Of a stretch of DNA of 40,319 bases, positions 1 to 5,706 are shown piece by piece. The notes under the pieces were generated by a model. The model was not told the origin of the DNA. It did not search any database and saw only the letters and a program-made list of their open reading frames with translations. The DNA comes from DATIJJ01 sp964612855 (lineage in GTDB: Bacteria > Pseudomonadota > Gammaproteobacteria > DSM-16500): positions 1 to 40,319 of the forward strand of contig CAZTDR010000018.1 in the NCBI GenBank assembly GCA_964612855.1. The letters are read 5' to 3'. A program made the position numbers and the translations under genes. The first letter of the stretch is position 1. Each line of letters starts with the position of its first letter.

Positions 1-55
1 GAAAGTCCAATGTTACTACGGGAATGACTTATTCAGCCATTTGCGATATGTGTAA
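1..55. repeat. Left copy of 55-bp terminal direct repeat
   Basis: Bases 1-55 are identical to 40265-40319. Joining them restores an uninterrupted reading frame (40201 -> 155). The length of 55 is a common assembler k-mer, so this is most simply the overlap left when a circular or circularly permuted genome is assembled, not a biological terminal repeat. A P22-like headful-packaging phage would give exactly this result. Confidence 0.95.
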
Positions 56-155
56 CCACACTTATGACTGGGCTGTTTTTAATGTTCCTACTGTGTTTAC
101 TCGGGCGCGTTATGCTTTTGATGATAGTCATGTTTGCAACATCGATATATCCTAA
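1..155 (+). CDS. 3' part of junction-spanning small zinc-finger protein
   Basis: This is the C-terminal part of the gene that starts at 40201. Codons are in frame from base 3, and TAA is at 153-155. The whole protein is 72 residues with two knuckles: CPNC near residue 10 (encoded at the right end) and CDMC near residue 40 (encoded here, within the 55-bp repeat). Spacing suits one structural zinc ribbon. The C-terminal part after the second knuckle reads NHTYDWAVFNVPTVF. Function is unknown. It belongs to the early rightward operon of overlapping mini-genes. Confidence 0.8.
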   Translation, partial: KSNVTTGMTYSAICDMCNHTYDWAVFNVPTVFTRARYAFDDSHVCNIDIS

Positions 156-159
156 AAAC

Positions 160-324
160 ATGTCGATAAAATTTGAAAATTTAAACATGTTTATGATGGT
201 GGATGCTGAATATTTAAGATTGGCTTTTCTCGAAAATGTTGACGATATTATGTATGAATCTTACATTTCAATGCATAATATCGGGGTCTATGGTCATTGG
301 ATTTTTTATAGGAGGTTGAAATGA
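160..324 (+). CDS. Hypothetical protein, 54 aa
   Basis: No family recognised. The frame is open from 64, but starts there would overlap the zinc-finger gene by more than 90 bases and none has a Shine-Dalgarno. ATG 160 lies 5 bases after the upstream stop (153-155), so translational coupling is the best explanation. From there the protein reads MSIKFENLNMFMMVDAEYL and ends GHWIFYRRLK, overlapping the next start by 4 bases. The hydrophobic leader that appears when the frame is read from 64 is probably an artefact of the overlapping gene. Confidence 0.5.
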   Translation: MSIKFENLNMFMMVDAEYLRLAFLENVDDIMYESYISMHNIGVYGHWIFYRRLK

Positions 325-758
325 ACGATAGGTTTAAGTTTAGGGTTTTTTGTTTAGAAAGACAAGAAATGCTCTACCCGTGTAGAGTGGATTTTTTTGG
401 AAATGGCTTGCGTGTTTATCTGGTAAATAGCATATTGGATAATGCGGGTGACTCTTGGACTTTTGAGAGGACTTTTCTTGCCAATGAGGTTATTATTATG
501 CAATGTACTGGCCTAAAAGATTCTGAGGGTAAGTTGATTTATGAGGGGGATATTTTATCTTATCGTCAATTTTGGTGGGATGAAGACGATAAAGATAAAA
601 TTATAGAAGTAAAGTTTGGAGAGTTTCAAAGTTGCGGATGTTGCTCGACTGTGGGTGGTGTAGGATTTGATCTTGGTATAGATTTTGACAAAGATGATAC
701 TTTAAAAATTATTGGGAATATTTACTTAAATAAGGATTTGTTAGATGAGCACAATTAA
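321..758 (+). CDS. YopX family protein
   Basis: 145 residues with the YopX signature: a hydrophobic strand, then MQCTGLKDSEGKLIYEGDIL (residues about 60-79), matching the family pattern QYTGLKDKNGKxIYEGDI. A second half follows with a short CGCC cluster and the closing I-I-G-N-I-Y strand typical of the family. YopX proteins are widespread small phage and prophage proteins of unknown role. The start is decided by AGGAGG eight bases upstream. It overlaps both neighbours, in the operon of mini-genes. Confidence 0.88.
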   Translation: MNDRFKFRVFCLERQEMLYPCRVDFFGNGLRVYLVNSILDNAGDSWTFERTFLANEVIIMQCTGLKDSEGKLIYEGDILSYRQFWWDEDDKDKIIEVKFGEFQSCGCCSTVGGVGFDLGIDFDKDDTLKIIGNIYLNKDLLDEHN

Positions 759-966
759 TTGCGCGTATTGTAATGCTGAAAATAATTTACCCGCTGATTG
801 GGCTCTTCTTGACGAAGAGGAGATTGAATATATAAAGTGCGTCGAATGTAATGAAGTTTTTAAATGGTTTATTCGCGTTGAAGTTTTTGTTGATTCGGAT
901 GAACTTGACGAATATGACGACCCTGAAAAATTTGAAAAACTTAGGGGGCTTTTAGATGAAGAATGA
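745..966 (+). CDS. Small acidic zinc-ribbon-like protein
   Basis: 73 residues. CAYC (residues 6-9) and CVEC (about 32-35) could bind one zinc. The C-terminal half is strongly acidic (DSDELDEYDDPEKFEKL). ATG 745 overlaps the YopX gene by 14 bases and is preceded by AAGGA. No named family is recognised. An acidic tail on a zinc ribbon suits a protein-protein adaptor or DNA mimic, but that is speculation. Confidence 0.72.
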   Translation: MSTINCAYCNAENNLPADWALLDEEEIEYIKCVECNEVFKWFIRVEVFVDSDELDEYDDPEKFEKLRGLLDEE

Positions 967-1180
967 AAATTTAATTTTAGAGTTTCGCGCAATTAAATCG
1001 GATGCGCGCGCTATTAAAAATTCTCTTATGGATATTGAGCACGATATTGTTGACTTAAATACAGGCTGCGGCGTACCTGGGCTTTGTGAGGAAATGGATT
1101 GGGCTTTGTGCACTTCGCAATATCTTGTGGTTTCGCTGAATAATATTATTGAGAAATTGAAGGGGGTTAAAGGTGAGTAA
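956..1180 (+). CDS. Hypothetical protein, 74 aa
   Basis: Mostly helical-looking protein, MKNENLILEFRAIKSDARAI at the start, with two central cysteines (GCGVPGLCEEMDW). The start overlaps the preceding gene by 11 bases and follows AGGGGG by about 7 bases. The gene at 1366 has a similar size and plan (helix, central segment, final E/K-rich helix ending EEVKG-like), so the two may be distant paralogues. Function unknown. Confidence 0.68.
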   Translation: MKNENLILEFRAIKSDARAIKNSLMDIEHDIVDLNTGCGVPGLCEEMDWALCTSQYLVVSLNNIIEKLKGVKGE

Positions 1181-1373
1181 TTACATTGATTCACCGAAAA
1201 AGTGCCCATTTTGTGGGAAAATTCCGACCATGGTTAGCATTAATCCCTGCGGAACATCGCCAGTTCAATTTGAATCAAAGTCATTTATTCAATGCTGTTT
1301 TATAGAGACCCGAATTAATATTGGGCTTGACAATCTTGTTAGGTTATGGAATAGGAGAGTTAAAGATGAGTAG
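1173..1373 (+). CDS. Lar-like restriction-alleviation family protein (copy 1)
   Basis: 66 residues with a GTG start after AAGGGGGTTAAAG. The plan is that of the Lar family: N-terminal KKCPFCGKIP, a later cysteine pair (QCC, about residue 41-42), and the C-terminal motif LVRLWNRR. Rac Lar promotes modification by type I restriction systems and so protects incoming DNA. That role here is known for the family only. A second copy lies at 1854. Confidence 0.72.
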   Translation: MSNYIDSPKKCPFCGKIPTMVSINPCGTSPVQFESKSFIQCCFIETRINIGLDNLVRLWNRRVKDE

Positions 1374-1590
1374 CGAAATACAGAGAAGCATTAGGTGTTT
1401 AGCGGCTTTTATTGATGAGCGTCGCCATTCTGCTAGCTGTGAAATTACAGTTCACGAGAAGGACCCGCTTGGGATTTATGATGGATATGTGAAAGAATTA
1501 CGTGGGATAGTTTCAGCTTGTGAGGGCATAAAAGCAGAGATGATACATCTTGGGTTGATTGAGGAGGTTAAAGGTGAGCAAGATAAATAG
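1366..1590 (+). CDS. Hypothetical protein, 74 aa
   Basis: The start is ATG 1366, 7 bases after GGAGAG. The frame is open further upstream to 1321, but without a ribosome site. The protein is helical and ends GLIEEVKGEQDK. The tail of the gene forms the Shine-Dalgarno (GAGGAGG) of the next gene. No family recognised; it may be distantly related to the 956 gene. Confidence 0.68.
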   Translation: MSSEIQRSIRCLAAFIDERRHSASCEITVHEKDPLGIYDGYVKELRGIVSACEGIKAEMIHLGLIEEVKGEQDK

Positions 1591-1861
1591 TGTTGAGGAT
1601 ATTCGAATTGAAGTAAAGAAAATGCTTATTGAGATTTCGCGACAAAAGGAAATTTTGCTCACTAAGACGGCGACTAGTCATAATAACCCTTATGATATAG
1701 GGTGGAATGACGGACAGAGATGGGTTTATGCTACGGTGTTTCACTGGCTTGAAAATCTACTTACTGATTCAAGGGAATTTGCGCTTAAAGAGTCAATTTC
1801 TGAAAGTGAGGCTATAGAGCATAGAATTTTTAGTGAAAAACTCGGGGGTGGTTATGAGTAA
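1574..1861 (+). CDS. Hypothetical protein, 95 aa
   Basis: GTG 1574 is chosen because it follows GAGGAGGTTAAAG. The N-terminal helix (MSKINSVEDIRIEVKKMLIE) is followed by NNPYDIGWNDGQRWVYATVF, a Gx(D)G-type turn before a helix that also appears as DYDAGVIWGYTHAI in the gene at 2872. Both may belong to one small phage family in which a conserved GWxDG-like turn precedes an amphipathic helix. Function unknown. Confidence 0.7.
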   Translation: MSKINSVEDIRIEVKKMLIEISRQKEILLTKTATSHNNPYDIGWNDGQRWVYATVFHWLENLLTDSREFALKESISESEAIEHRIFSEKLGGGYE

Positions 1862-2081
1862 AATTAAACTTAAGCCGTGCCCGTTTTGTGGGGAAGGGGC
1901 TGAAATAGTAAATAGAAAACGAGCCTGGGCTTACGCTTGGGGTAAGGAACTGGAGTGGGTATGCGAAATACTCTGTTCTTCAATATCTAGCTTAGAGTGT
2001 CCTGCGGCTAAAAATAAATACCCAATTAATGAGGATTTGGCGATTGAGAAATGGAATAGGAGGGTTGGTGATGATAAGTAA
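1854..2081 (+). CDS. Lar-like restriction-alleviation family protein (copy 2)
   Basis: 75 residues from ATG 1854 (GGGGGTGG upstream). The signature is KPCPFCGEGAEI near the N-terminus, a middle cysteine pair (WVCEILC, then LECPAA) and a C-terminal AIEKWNRR. It fits the Lar/PF14354-type family better than copy 1. Antirestriction is inferred from the family. It overlaps the following gene by 11 bases. Confidence 0.78.
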   Translation: MSKIKLKPCPFCGEGAEIVNRKRAWAYAWGKELEWVCEILCSSISSLECPAAKNKYPINEDLAIEKWNRRVGDDK

Positions 2082-2268
2082 AATTTTATGTTGGTTTTTT
2101 GGGCATGATGAGAAATCTATATATTTTAATGATGAAAAAAAGAACAAAGAGGAGGTTCGCTGTATGGGTATTTTTGTCTACTTAAGATGTGAGCATTTCT
2201 GTGAAAGATGCGGGAAAAGGCTTGCTAGAGATGGTTCCGCTCATTTTGGGGTTGATTATGCTGGATAA
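2071..2268 (+). CDS. Small CxxC protein, DUF1660-like (tandem copy A)
   Basis: 65 residues from ATG 2071, with AGGAGG upstream. It opens MISKILCWFFGHDEKS and ends with CERCGKRLARDG. The pattern C-W-x-F-G-H ... C-x-R-C-G resembles the DUF1660 prophage family, with one zinc held by Cys, His and a CxxC pair. The next gene is a paralogue with the same plan. Confidence 0.72.
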   Translation: MISKILCWFFGHDEKSIYFNDEKKNKEEVRCMGIFVYLRCEHFCERCGKRLARDGSAHFGVDYAG

Positions 2269-2452
2269 GATTTTGTGCTGGGTTTTCGGGCATCGGGAAC
2301 ATATGCAGGTTAAATTTTTAGAAAAAAATCACTATATGGCTTGGTATGCAGAAAGCATCCTTGAGCATTATTGCTTGAGATGTGGGGAAAGGCTTTATTT
2401 TGACGGCAATATTCTTAAGCTTAAAAATCAGGAGGGAGACCATGGCAAATGA
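2258..2452 (+). CDS. Small CxxC protein, DUF1660-like (tandem copy B)
   Basis: 64 residues from ATG 2258. It opens MLDKILCWVFGHREHMQ and has CLRCGERLYFDG at residues about 42-53. Nearly every landmark of copy A recurs (KILCW-x-FGH, CxRCG-x-RL-x-x-DG) at the same spacing, so this is a tandem gene duplication. Function unknown; metal binding inferred. Confidence 0.72.
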   Translation: MLDKILCWVFGHREHMQVKFLEKNHYMAWYAESILEHYCLRCGERLYFDGNILKLKNQEGDHGK

Positions 2453-2561
2453 ATCTAAGTATATTATCGTCAAGTGCTTAAGGTGCGGTCAGAGCTATAG
2501 TATAATTAAGGCTACTGCGCCGGTTTGGTTTTATTGTTCTAATTGTAAAGGGAGTGCATGA
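2442..2561 (+). CDS. 39-aa zinc-ribbon mini-protein
   Basis: This short gene has AGGAGG and then ATG 2442. It overlaps the upstream stop by 11 bases and the next start by 4. The sequence holds CLRCGQSYS and FYCSNCKG, giving a compact CxxC-16-CxxC zinc ribbon. The strong ribosome site and nested overlaps on both sides support it as real despite its size. Confidence 0.7.
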   Translation: MANESKYIIVKCLRCGQSYSIIKATAPVWFYCSNCKGSA

Positions 2562-2863
2562 TGGTTAATGAAGATAGAGACGAACTGGGCGCTGTTATTT
2601 TAAAGCAAATGGCTAAGATTCAGCTGCTGGAAATGGAAAATAATTCTCTTAAAGATAACCTTGAAAAGGCGGCGGATGATGCGGTTTCGTGGCGTCAGTT
2701 AGCATTAAGTAAGCCAATATTGCCACCACCTCCGCCTACGATAATATTCACCGATGCTGAGGGTATTTATAAGCTTAAAGATGAAATTGCGCTTTTGAAA
2801 AGAAAGCTTAAGCGCAGGGCTTGGGTTAAGTTGTTTTTAAATGGTAAGCTTAAAAATAAATGA
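2558..2863 (+). CDS. Coiled-coil protein with proline hinge, 101 aa
   Basis: Residues about 8-45 form a heptad-rich helix (QMAKIQLLEMENNSLKDNL). A run of prolines follows (LPPPPPT, about 55-61), then a basic helix ending KRKLKRRAWVK. ATG 2561 in the same frame may be the true start, being better spaced from AAGGGAG. The helix-proline-helix design suggests an oligomeric adaptor. No family recognised. Confidence 0.68.
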   Translation: MMVNEDRDELGAVILKQMAKIQLLEMENNSLKDNLEKAADDAVSWRQLALSKPILPPPPPTIIFTDAEGIYKLKDEIALLKRKLKRRAWVKLFLNGKLKNK

Positions 2864-2871
2864 GGTTGAAA

Positions 2872-3054
2872 ATGATTAAAGAGTTAACGGTTATTGTGAA
2901 TGAGCTTTATAGAAACAGGGCTGATATTCTTGGGTTAAATTCCCCCGAATCTGATTATGATGCAGGGGTTATTTGGGGTTACACTCATGCTATACAGCTG
3001 ATAAATGATTTAATTGATAAGCATGAGGGGGTTGCGGATGAAAGTAAGGAATAA
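2872..3054 (+). CDS. Hypothetical protein, 60 aa
   Basis: ATG 2872 follows GAGGTTGAAA. Two predicted helices surround SDYDAGVIWGYTHAI, which resembles DIGWNDGQRWVYAT in the gene at 1574. It is probably a small helical member of the same kind. Function unknown. Confidence 0.66.
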   Translation: MIKELTVIVNELYRNRADILGLNSPESDYDAGVIWGYTHAIQLINDLIDKHEGVADESKE

Positions 3055-3295
3055 GGTAAGGTCAAATCGTATAAAGCTTGCCGTGGCTGCGAATTATAGG
3101 TTACAGCGCCATGTTTTTATTAAGGGGAACGTGAATTACGCTAAATGGCTATTTTCAAAGAATCATAAACTTGAGGCTGACGTAAGGCGGCTTATTTTGG
3201 TGCAAGTTGGTTTTAGAAAAATAATGAATCAAGTTGATTGTCCTGCTGAATTTAACAAGGTTTTTAATGATAAGTTTTTAGATATATTGGCGTGA
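3038..3295 (+). CDS. Basic hypothetical protein, 85 aa
   Basis: ATG 3038 follows GAGGGGGTTGCGG. The N-terminus is very basic (MKVRNKVRSNRIKLAVAANY), suggesting nucleic-acid contact. The C-terminal half is helical with one cysteine. It overlaps the preceding gene by 17 bases. No family recognised. Confidence 0.66.
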   Translation: MKVRNKVRSNRIKLAVAANYRLQRHVFIKGNVNYAKWLFSKNHKLEADVRRLILVQVGFRKIMNQVDCPAEFNKVFNDKFLDILA

Positions 3296-3302
3296 GGTTT
3301 TT

Positions 3303-3464
3303 ATGAGAAGGTTTGTTTCGCTTTTTGTGATTTTATCATATGCAGCCGTTGTTGTTTTTGATTGTTTTCACAGCAGCGGATTTACTCATGTTGCAATAGA
3401 TGTTTTTTTTACAATATTTAATTGTGTTGGGGTTTATGCTTTCCTTGAGTGGGGTGACGAATGA
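3303..3464 (+). CDS. Small membrane protein, 53 aa
   Basis: ATG 3303 follows GTGAGG. The protein has a basic N-terminus (MRRF), a hydrophobic stretch of about 16 residues (VSLFVILSYAAVVVF), a short polar segment with HSS, and a second hydrophobic stretch ending VYAFLEWGDE. This suits a two-helix inner-membrane hairpin. The stop overlaps the next start (ATGA). Confidence 0.62.
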   Translation: MRRFVSLFVILSYAAVVVFDCFHSSGFTHVAIDVFFTIFNCVGVYAFLEWGDE

Positions 3465-3724
3465 ATCATTTTTGTACGGATTGTTTTTATGTAAAATTAG
3501 TTGAGTTTTTTACATCAGATAGGCTTAAGGTTTCTTTCTCTAAAGAGCAGCTTGATTACATAATTTGGATTATTAATGAATTTAAGCAGCAGATTGACGA
3601 TAAAAATAGACCTAAAATTGATGGGAACAAGGCGTTATGTGAAATGTTATCTAAGCAAGAAAGGCTCGGCGCAGATTTTGAAAAAGTGCTTTTTGATAAT
3701 TTGTGGGATTTATATGGGGGTTAG
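3461..3724 (+). CDS. Hypothetical protein, 87 aa
   Basis: It begins MNHFCTDCFYVKLVEFF, with one CxxC pair, followed by helices. It is coupled to the upstream gene through an ATGA overlap. No family recognised. Confidence 0.65.
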   Translation: MNHFCTDCFYVKLVEFFTSDRLKVSFSKEQLDYIIWIINEFKQQIDDKNRPKIDGNKALCEMLSKQERLGADFEKVLFDNLWDLYGG

Positions 3725-3977
3725 GTTTTTGATTGAATATGTGACTGGGTGTAATTATGAAAGAACAGTTATTACCAGTTTTGGTGTAACTGTAGTTGGG
3801 TTCAGATTTATTGCCAACTTAAATATGGAGGTGGCCATAGTTGTGATTAAGGCTCATAACTTCAAAAGAACACTTGCGTTGCCCATGGATTATATTGATA
3901 ATAATGATAGCTTTTGTCGACTTGTTACGATTGCCATTAAGCCGTTAAGCGATTATTACAATAAGCTATGGTGTTGA
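3714..3977 (+). CDS. Hypothetical protein, last gene of the early rightward operon
   Basis: 87 residues if ATG 3714 is used. TTG 3729 is an alternative start, well placed after GGGGGTTAGG. The protein is rich in beta-type hydrophobics (TVITSFGVTVVGFRFI) and has no recognised domain. It ends immediately before a perfect 10-bp hairpin at 3978, so it closes the operon. Confidence 0.58.
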   Translation: MGVRFLIEYVTGCNYERTVITSFGVTVVGFRFIANLNMEVAIVVIKAHNFKRTLALPMDYIDNNDSFCRLVTIAIKPLSDYYNKLWC

Positions 3978-4003
3978 CCTTTTTGTTGACGTTAACAAAA
4001 AGG
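3978..4003. terminator. Perfect inverted repeat after the early rightward operon
   Basis: CCTTTTTGTT and AACAAAAAGG form a 10-bp perfect stem around GACGTT, starting on the base after the stop codon of the last operon gene. The stem is AT-rich with no long U-run, so it is a weak intrinsic terminator at best. It also contains TTGTTGAC, the first part of the operator core seen at the early promoters, so it could be a protein-binding site. Confidence 0.45.
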
Positions 4004-4016
4004 TGTGATCGCACCT
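4001..4016. promoter_or_regulatory. 16-bp palindrome, possible operator
   Basis: AGGTGTGATCGCACCT is symmetric (AGGTG/CACCT arms around a GATC-centred core) and abuts the preceding hairpin. Size and symmetry suit a dimeric regulator. No promoter was found immediately beside it. Confidence 0.35.
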
Positions 4017-4104
4017 GTAGAAAATTGGCTTATTTTCGGTATTTTTTAAAATAAATTTGTTTTATATCAACATGTTAACAATGTGATCAACCCTGCAGGA
4101 ATTT

Positions 4105-4132
4105 ACCATTTTCCCGATGCTGGGAAAATGGT
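4105..4132. terminator. Hairpin, possible bidirectional terminator
   Basis: ACCATTTTCCC / GGGAAAATGGT form an 11-bp perfect stem with a 6-base loop (GATGCT), in the gap between convergent operons. It is followed by TTAACCTTTATTT, only a broken T-run. The position between converging transcripts favours a terminator role. Confidence 0.5.
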
Positions 4133-4259
4133 TTAACCTTTATTTAAGATTTGGCTAAGTAAAGGTTTTGGGGGATTTCTTTACTTAAGATTTATGGTAC
4201 AATTCAATCAATCTGGCTAAAGATTGCTAAAGAAATTATTTTCTTTGACATAAAATACA

Positions 4260-4298
4260 CCGGCGACGCTTAGTTATCGCGCAACCTTCGCCGGTTTT
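4260..4298. terminator. GC stem with T-tail at end of convergent operons
   Basis: CCGGCGA (4260-4266) pairs with TCGCCGG (4288-4294), followed on the + strand by TTTT. It overlaps the 3' end of the leftward gene at 4274. The 21-base loop is long. It could stop rightward transcripts and, less clearly, leftward ones. The 296-base gap 3978-4273 otherwise holds only the palindromes listed. Confidence 0.4.
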
Positions 4299-4669
4299 AG
4301 TTTGTAGCCTTGATTATTAAGCTCTGCCACCGTTGCCCCGGTTGCGTATACCCACGGATTAGCATAATCAGACAACAGAACAACCTTGCCGCAAATTCCT
4401 AAAATATCTCGACTTTCTAATTTTTTATTAGAATAAATAACGTCACCAACCTTTAGGTTTTCTATTTTTAGCTCTTCTTCGGGTTCTTCGTAGATTTCGT
4501 AACAGCCATCTGTGTAAAACGCGACATAGCCGCTGTTTCCCAGCTCATCTACTAACTGCCCCTTTTCGTCTACGCGGGTAAATTCACCGTCAGTCCAGTC
4601 TTCCCGTTTTATTTTTTTACCGTCAAGTAGTGCTTGTATTGTGTCTCTAAAGTTGTTTATCTTAGTCAT
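4274..4669 (-). CDS. DUF2829/Tad2-like N-terminal module protein, 131 aa
   Basis: Residues 6-25 (FRDTIQALLDGKKIKREDW) match the opening of the DUF2829/Tad2-type fold, a helix followed by G-x-x-V/I-x-R-x-x-W. It is followed by DGEFTRVDEKGQLVDE and an acidic linker (EEPEEELKIENL). A second domain with beta-type residues follows (about 70-131). Tad2 proteins sequester the Thoeris signal molecule. Only the N-terminal resemblance is visible, so the function stays open. GAGGATAATTTAA precedes the start. It is last in the csrA operon. Confidence 0.6.
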   Translation of the reverse strand: MTKINNFRDTIQALLDGKKIKREDWTDGEFTRVDEKGQLVDELGNSGYVAFYTDGCYEIYEEPEEELKIENLKVGDVIYSNKKLESRDILGICGKVVLLSDYANPWVYATGATVAELNNQGYKLKPAKVAR

Positions 4670-4880
4670 TTAAATTATCCTCTTTAAATAAAATCTCGCC
4701 AGCTTCCCGCTTAGATAAGCAATTACCGAAGTCTTTGCCCGTCTCTATCTTTAAAAGCTCACAGAGGATGTAGGATTGGCCTCGCAGGAACTCTTTTTGA
4801 GATTCTGTGTAGGTTTTTCGCTGTTGGGCTTGGTTGGCTTTTATGGCGCATAGGATTAGGTCTGTTAGGTTTATTTGCAC
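4662..4880 (-). CDS. Hypothetical protein, 72 aa
   Basis: GTG start with GAGGGGTTTTATA upstream. The stop of the preceding gene (TAG) overlaps the start by one base. Helical, with MQINLTDLILCAIKANQAQQ at the N-terminus and two further cysteines. No family recognised. Confidence 0.65.
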   Translation of the reverse strand: MQINLTDLILCAIKANQAQQRKTYTESQKEFLRGQSYILCELLKIETGKDFGNCLSKREAGEILFKEDNLND

Positions 4881-5098
4881 TATAAAACCCCTCTACTGAT
4901 ATCTGTGATTAAAATAATGTTTGCTGCAAAGCTAATTCCCAATAATAAAAAGGCTATTTTAGCCAATATCATAAAATTAGCATGACGCTCTGTTATGTAC
5001 TTAATAAAATCTTGCTCGTATCGGCCATGAATTCCCATTGACTTTAACTTGTCATTAAGCGCATCATTCATAATCTTTTGTTTATCTGTTTTATTCAT
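4880..5098 (-). CDS. Small membrane-anchored protein, 72 aa
   Basis: A soluble basic N-terminal half (MNKTDKQKIMNDALNDKLKS) is followed by one hydrophobic segment (about residues 43-64, ILAKIAFLLLGISFAANIIL). AAGGAAATTAA precedes the start. It is predicted to be an inner-membrane protein. Function unknown. Confidence 0.66.
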   Translation of the reverse strand: MNKTDKQKIMNDALNDKLKSMGIHGRYEQDFIKYITERHANFMILAKIAFLLLGISFAANIILITDISRGVL

Positions 5099-5280
5099 TT
5101 AATTTCCTTAAAATATTGTTCATAATACTTTTTACAATTTTGCTTGTTACACTCTGTGCATGTTGCGCTTTTGACGTAGCGTTCAGCTATGTGACCGCGC
5201 AAGCATGCTTTCCCAGTGTAGTATTTTAGTAGCGAATTTTTAGCGGCCTCCCTTCTGCTGATTATTTTTAGATCAGTCAA
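5095..5280 (-). CDS. Small C-H-C-C zinc-binding protein
   Basis: 61 residues. TTG start, 9 bases after GGAGG. The motif ALx-YYTG-KACLRGHIAERYV followed by CTEC (residues about 25-45) is the conserved zinc module found alone or N-terminal to HNH endonucleases in phages. The catalytic HNH part is absent here, so this is a stand-alone module and its role is unknown. Confidence 0.68.
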   Translation of the reverse strand: MTDLKIISRREAAKNSLLKYYTGKACLRGHIAERYVKSATCTECNKQNCKKYYEQYFKEIK

Positions 5281-5459
5281 AATGGTTCCTCCAGGTTTGA
5301 TAAATCTTCGTATTTTACCACCGCCTGTGTATACCCATAGGTATCATGAGAAACGCCACCAAGCGGCTGCCAACCTTTGTTTATCTTAACTAAAACCATT
5401 CTTTCAAGCTCGCTTGCGTTATCGCTATCGCATATAAAATAATCTATAATTTTTCGCAT
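5277..5459 (-). CDS. DUF1737 domain protein
   Basis: 60 residues from ATG 5459, with AAAGGAG upstream. The frame is open further, into csrA, but lacks a ribosome site. YFICDSDNASELERMVLVKI, then GWQPLGGVS, then GYTQAVVKY, follow the DUF1737 signature (V-N-x-x-I-x-x-GWQPLGG-V-S...YxQAMVK) throughout. The biochemical role of the family is unknown. It lies directly downstream of csrA with a 10-base gap. Confidence 0.85.
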   Translation of the reverse strand: MRKIIDYFICDSDNASELERMVLVKINKGWQPLGGVSHDTYGYTQAVVKYEDLSNLEEPF

Positions 5460-5469
5460 GATTGCTCCT

Positions 5470-5706
5470 TTAGGTTGAATAGAAAGGCTCGGATTTTGGG
5501 AATGCCGCTTTAACTTGCTCATCCATTATATCTATATTGACTTGCTCTCCTTTAATTTTTAACCAAATTTCCTCGCGATGTACGGATACATCTTTAGGGG
5601 CTTTTATGCCGATACGGGCTTGATTGCCTTTTATCTCTAAGATTTTGACTGTGATATCATCATTGATGATTAATCTTTCGCCTACTCTACGCATTAATAC
5701 TAACAT
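5470..5706 (-). CDS. csrA: CsrA/RsmA-family RNA-binding translational regulator
   Basis: 78 residues. Residues 1-50 align along the length of E. coli CsrA: MLVLMRRVGERLIINDDITV, then KGNQARIGIKAPKDVSVHRE. The RNA-contacting residues L4, R6 and R44 (in VHREEI) are all kept. The C-terminal tail (about residues 52-78) is longer than in E. coli. CsrA dimers bind ANGGA sites over ribosome-binding sites and repress or stabilise mRNAs. The start is preceded by AAAGGA and overlaps the upstream gene by 20 bases. A phage copy could reprogramme host carbon or motility control, or autoregulate its own operon, whose leaders carry ACGGAG. Confidence 0.95.
   Translation of the reverse strand: MLVLMRRVGERLIINDDITVKILEIKGNQARIGIKAPKDVSVHREEIWLKIKGEQVNIDIMDEQVKAAFPKSEPFYST

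Noticed and set aside
1..55. Short direct terminal repeats as a physical genome end
   Set aside because: Exactly 55 bases, with an intact gene crossing the join. An assembly overlap of a circular map is simpler.
64..159. N-terminal extension of the gene at 160, giving a hydrophobic leader
   Set aside because: This stretch is the zinc-finger gene read in another frame, and there is no Shine-Dalgarno. The apparent signal or membrane segment is an artefact.
4244..4273. TTGACA-like -35 box on the + strand in the convergence zone
   Set aside because: No -10 box at 16-18 bases and it would transcribe against the leftward operon.
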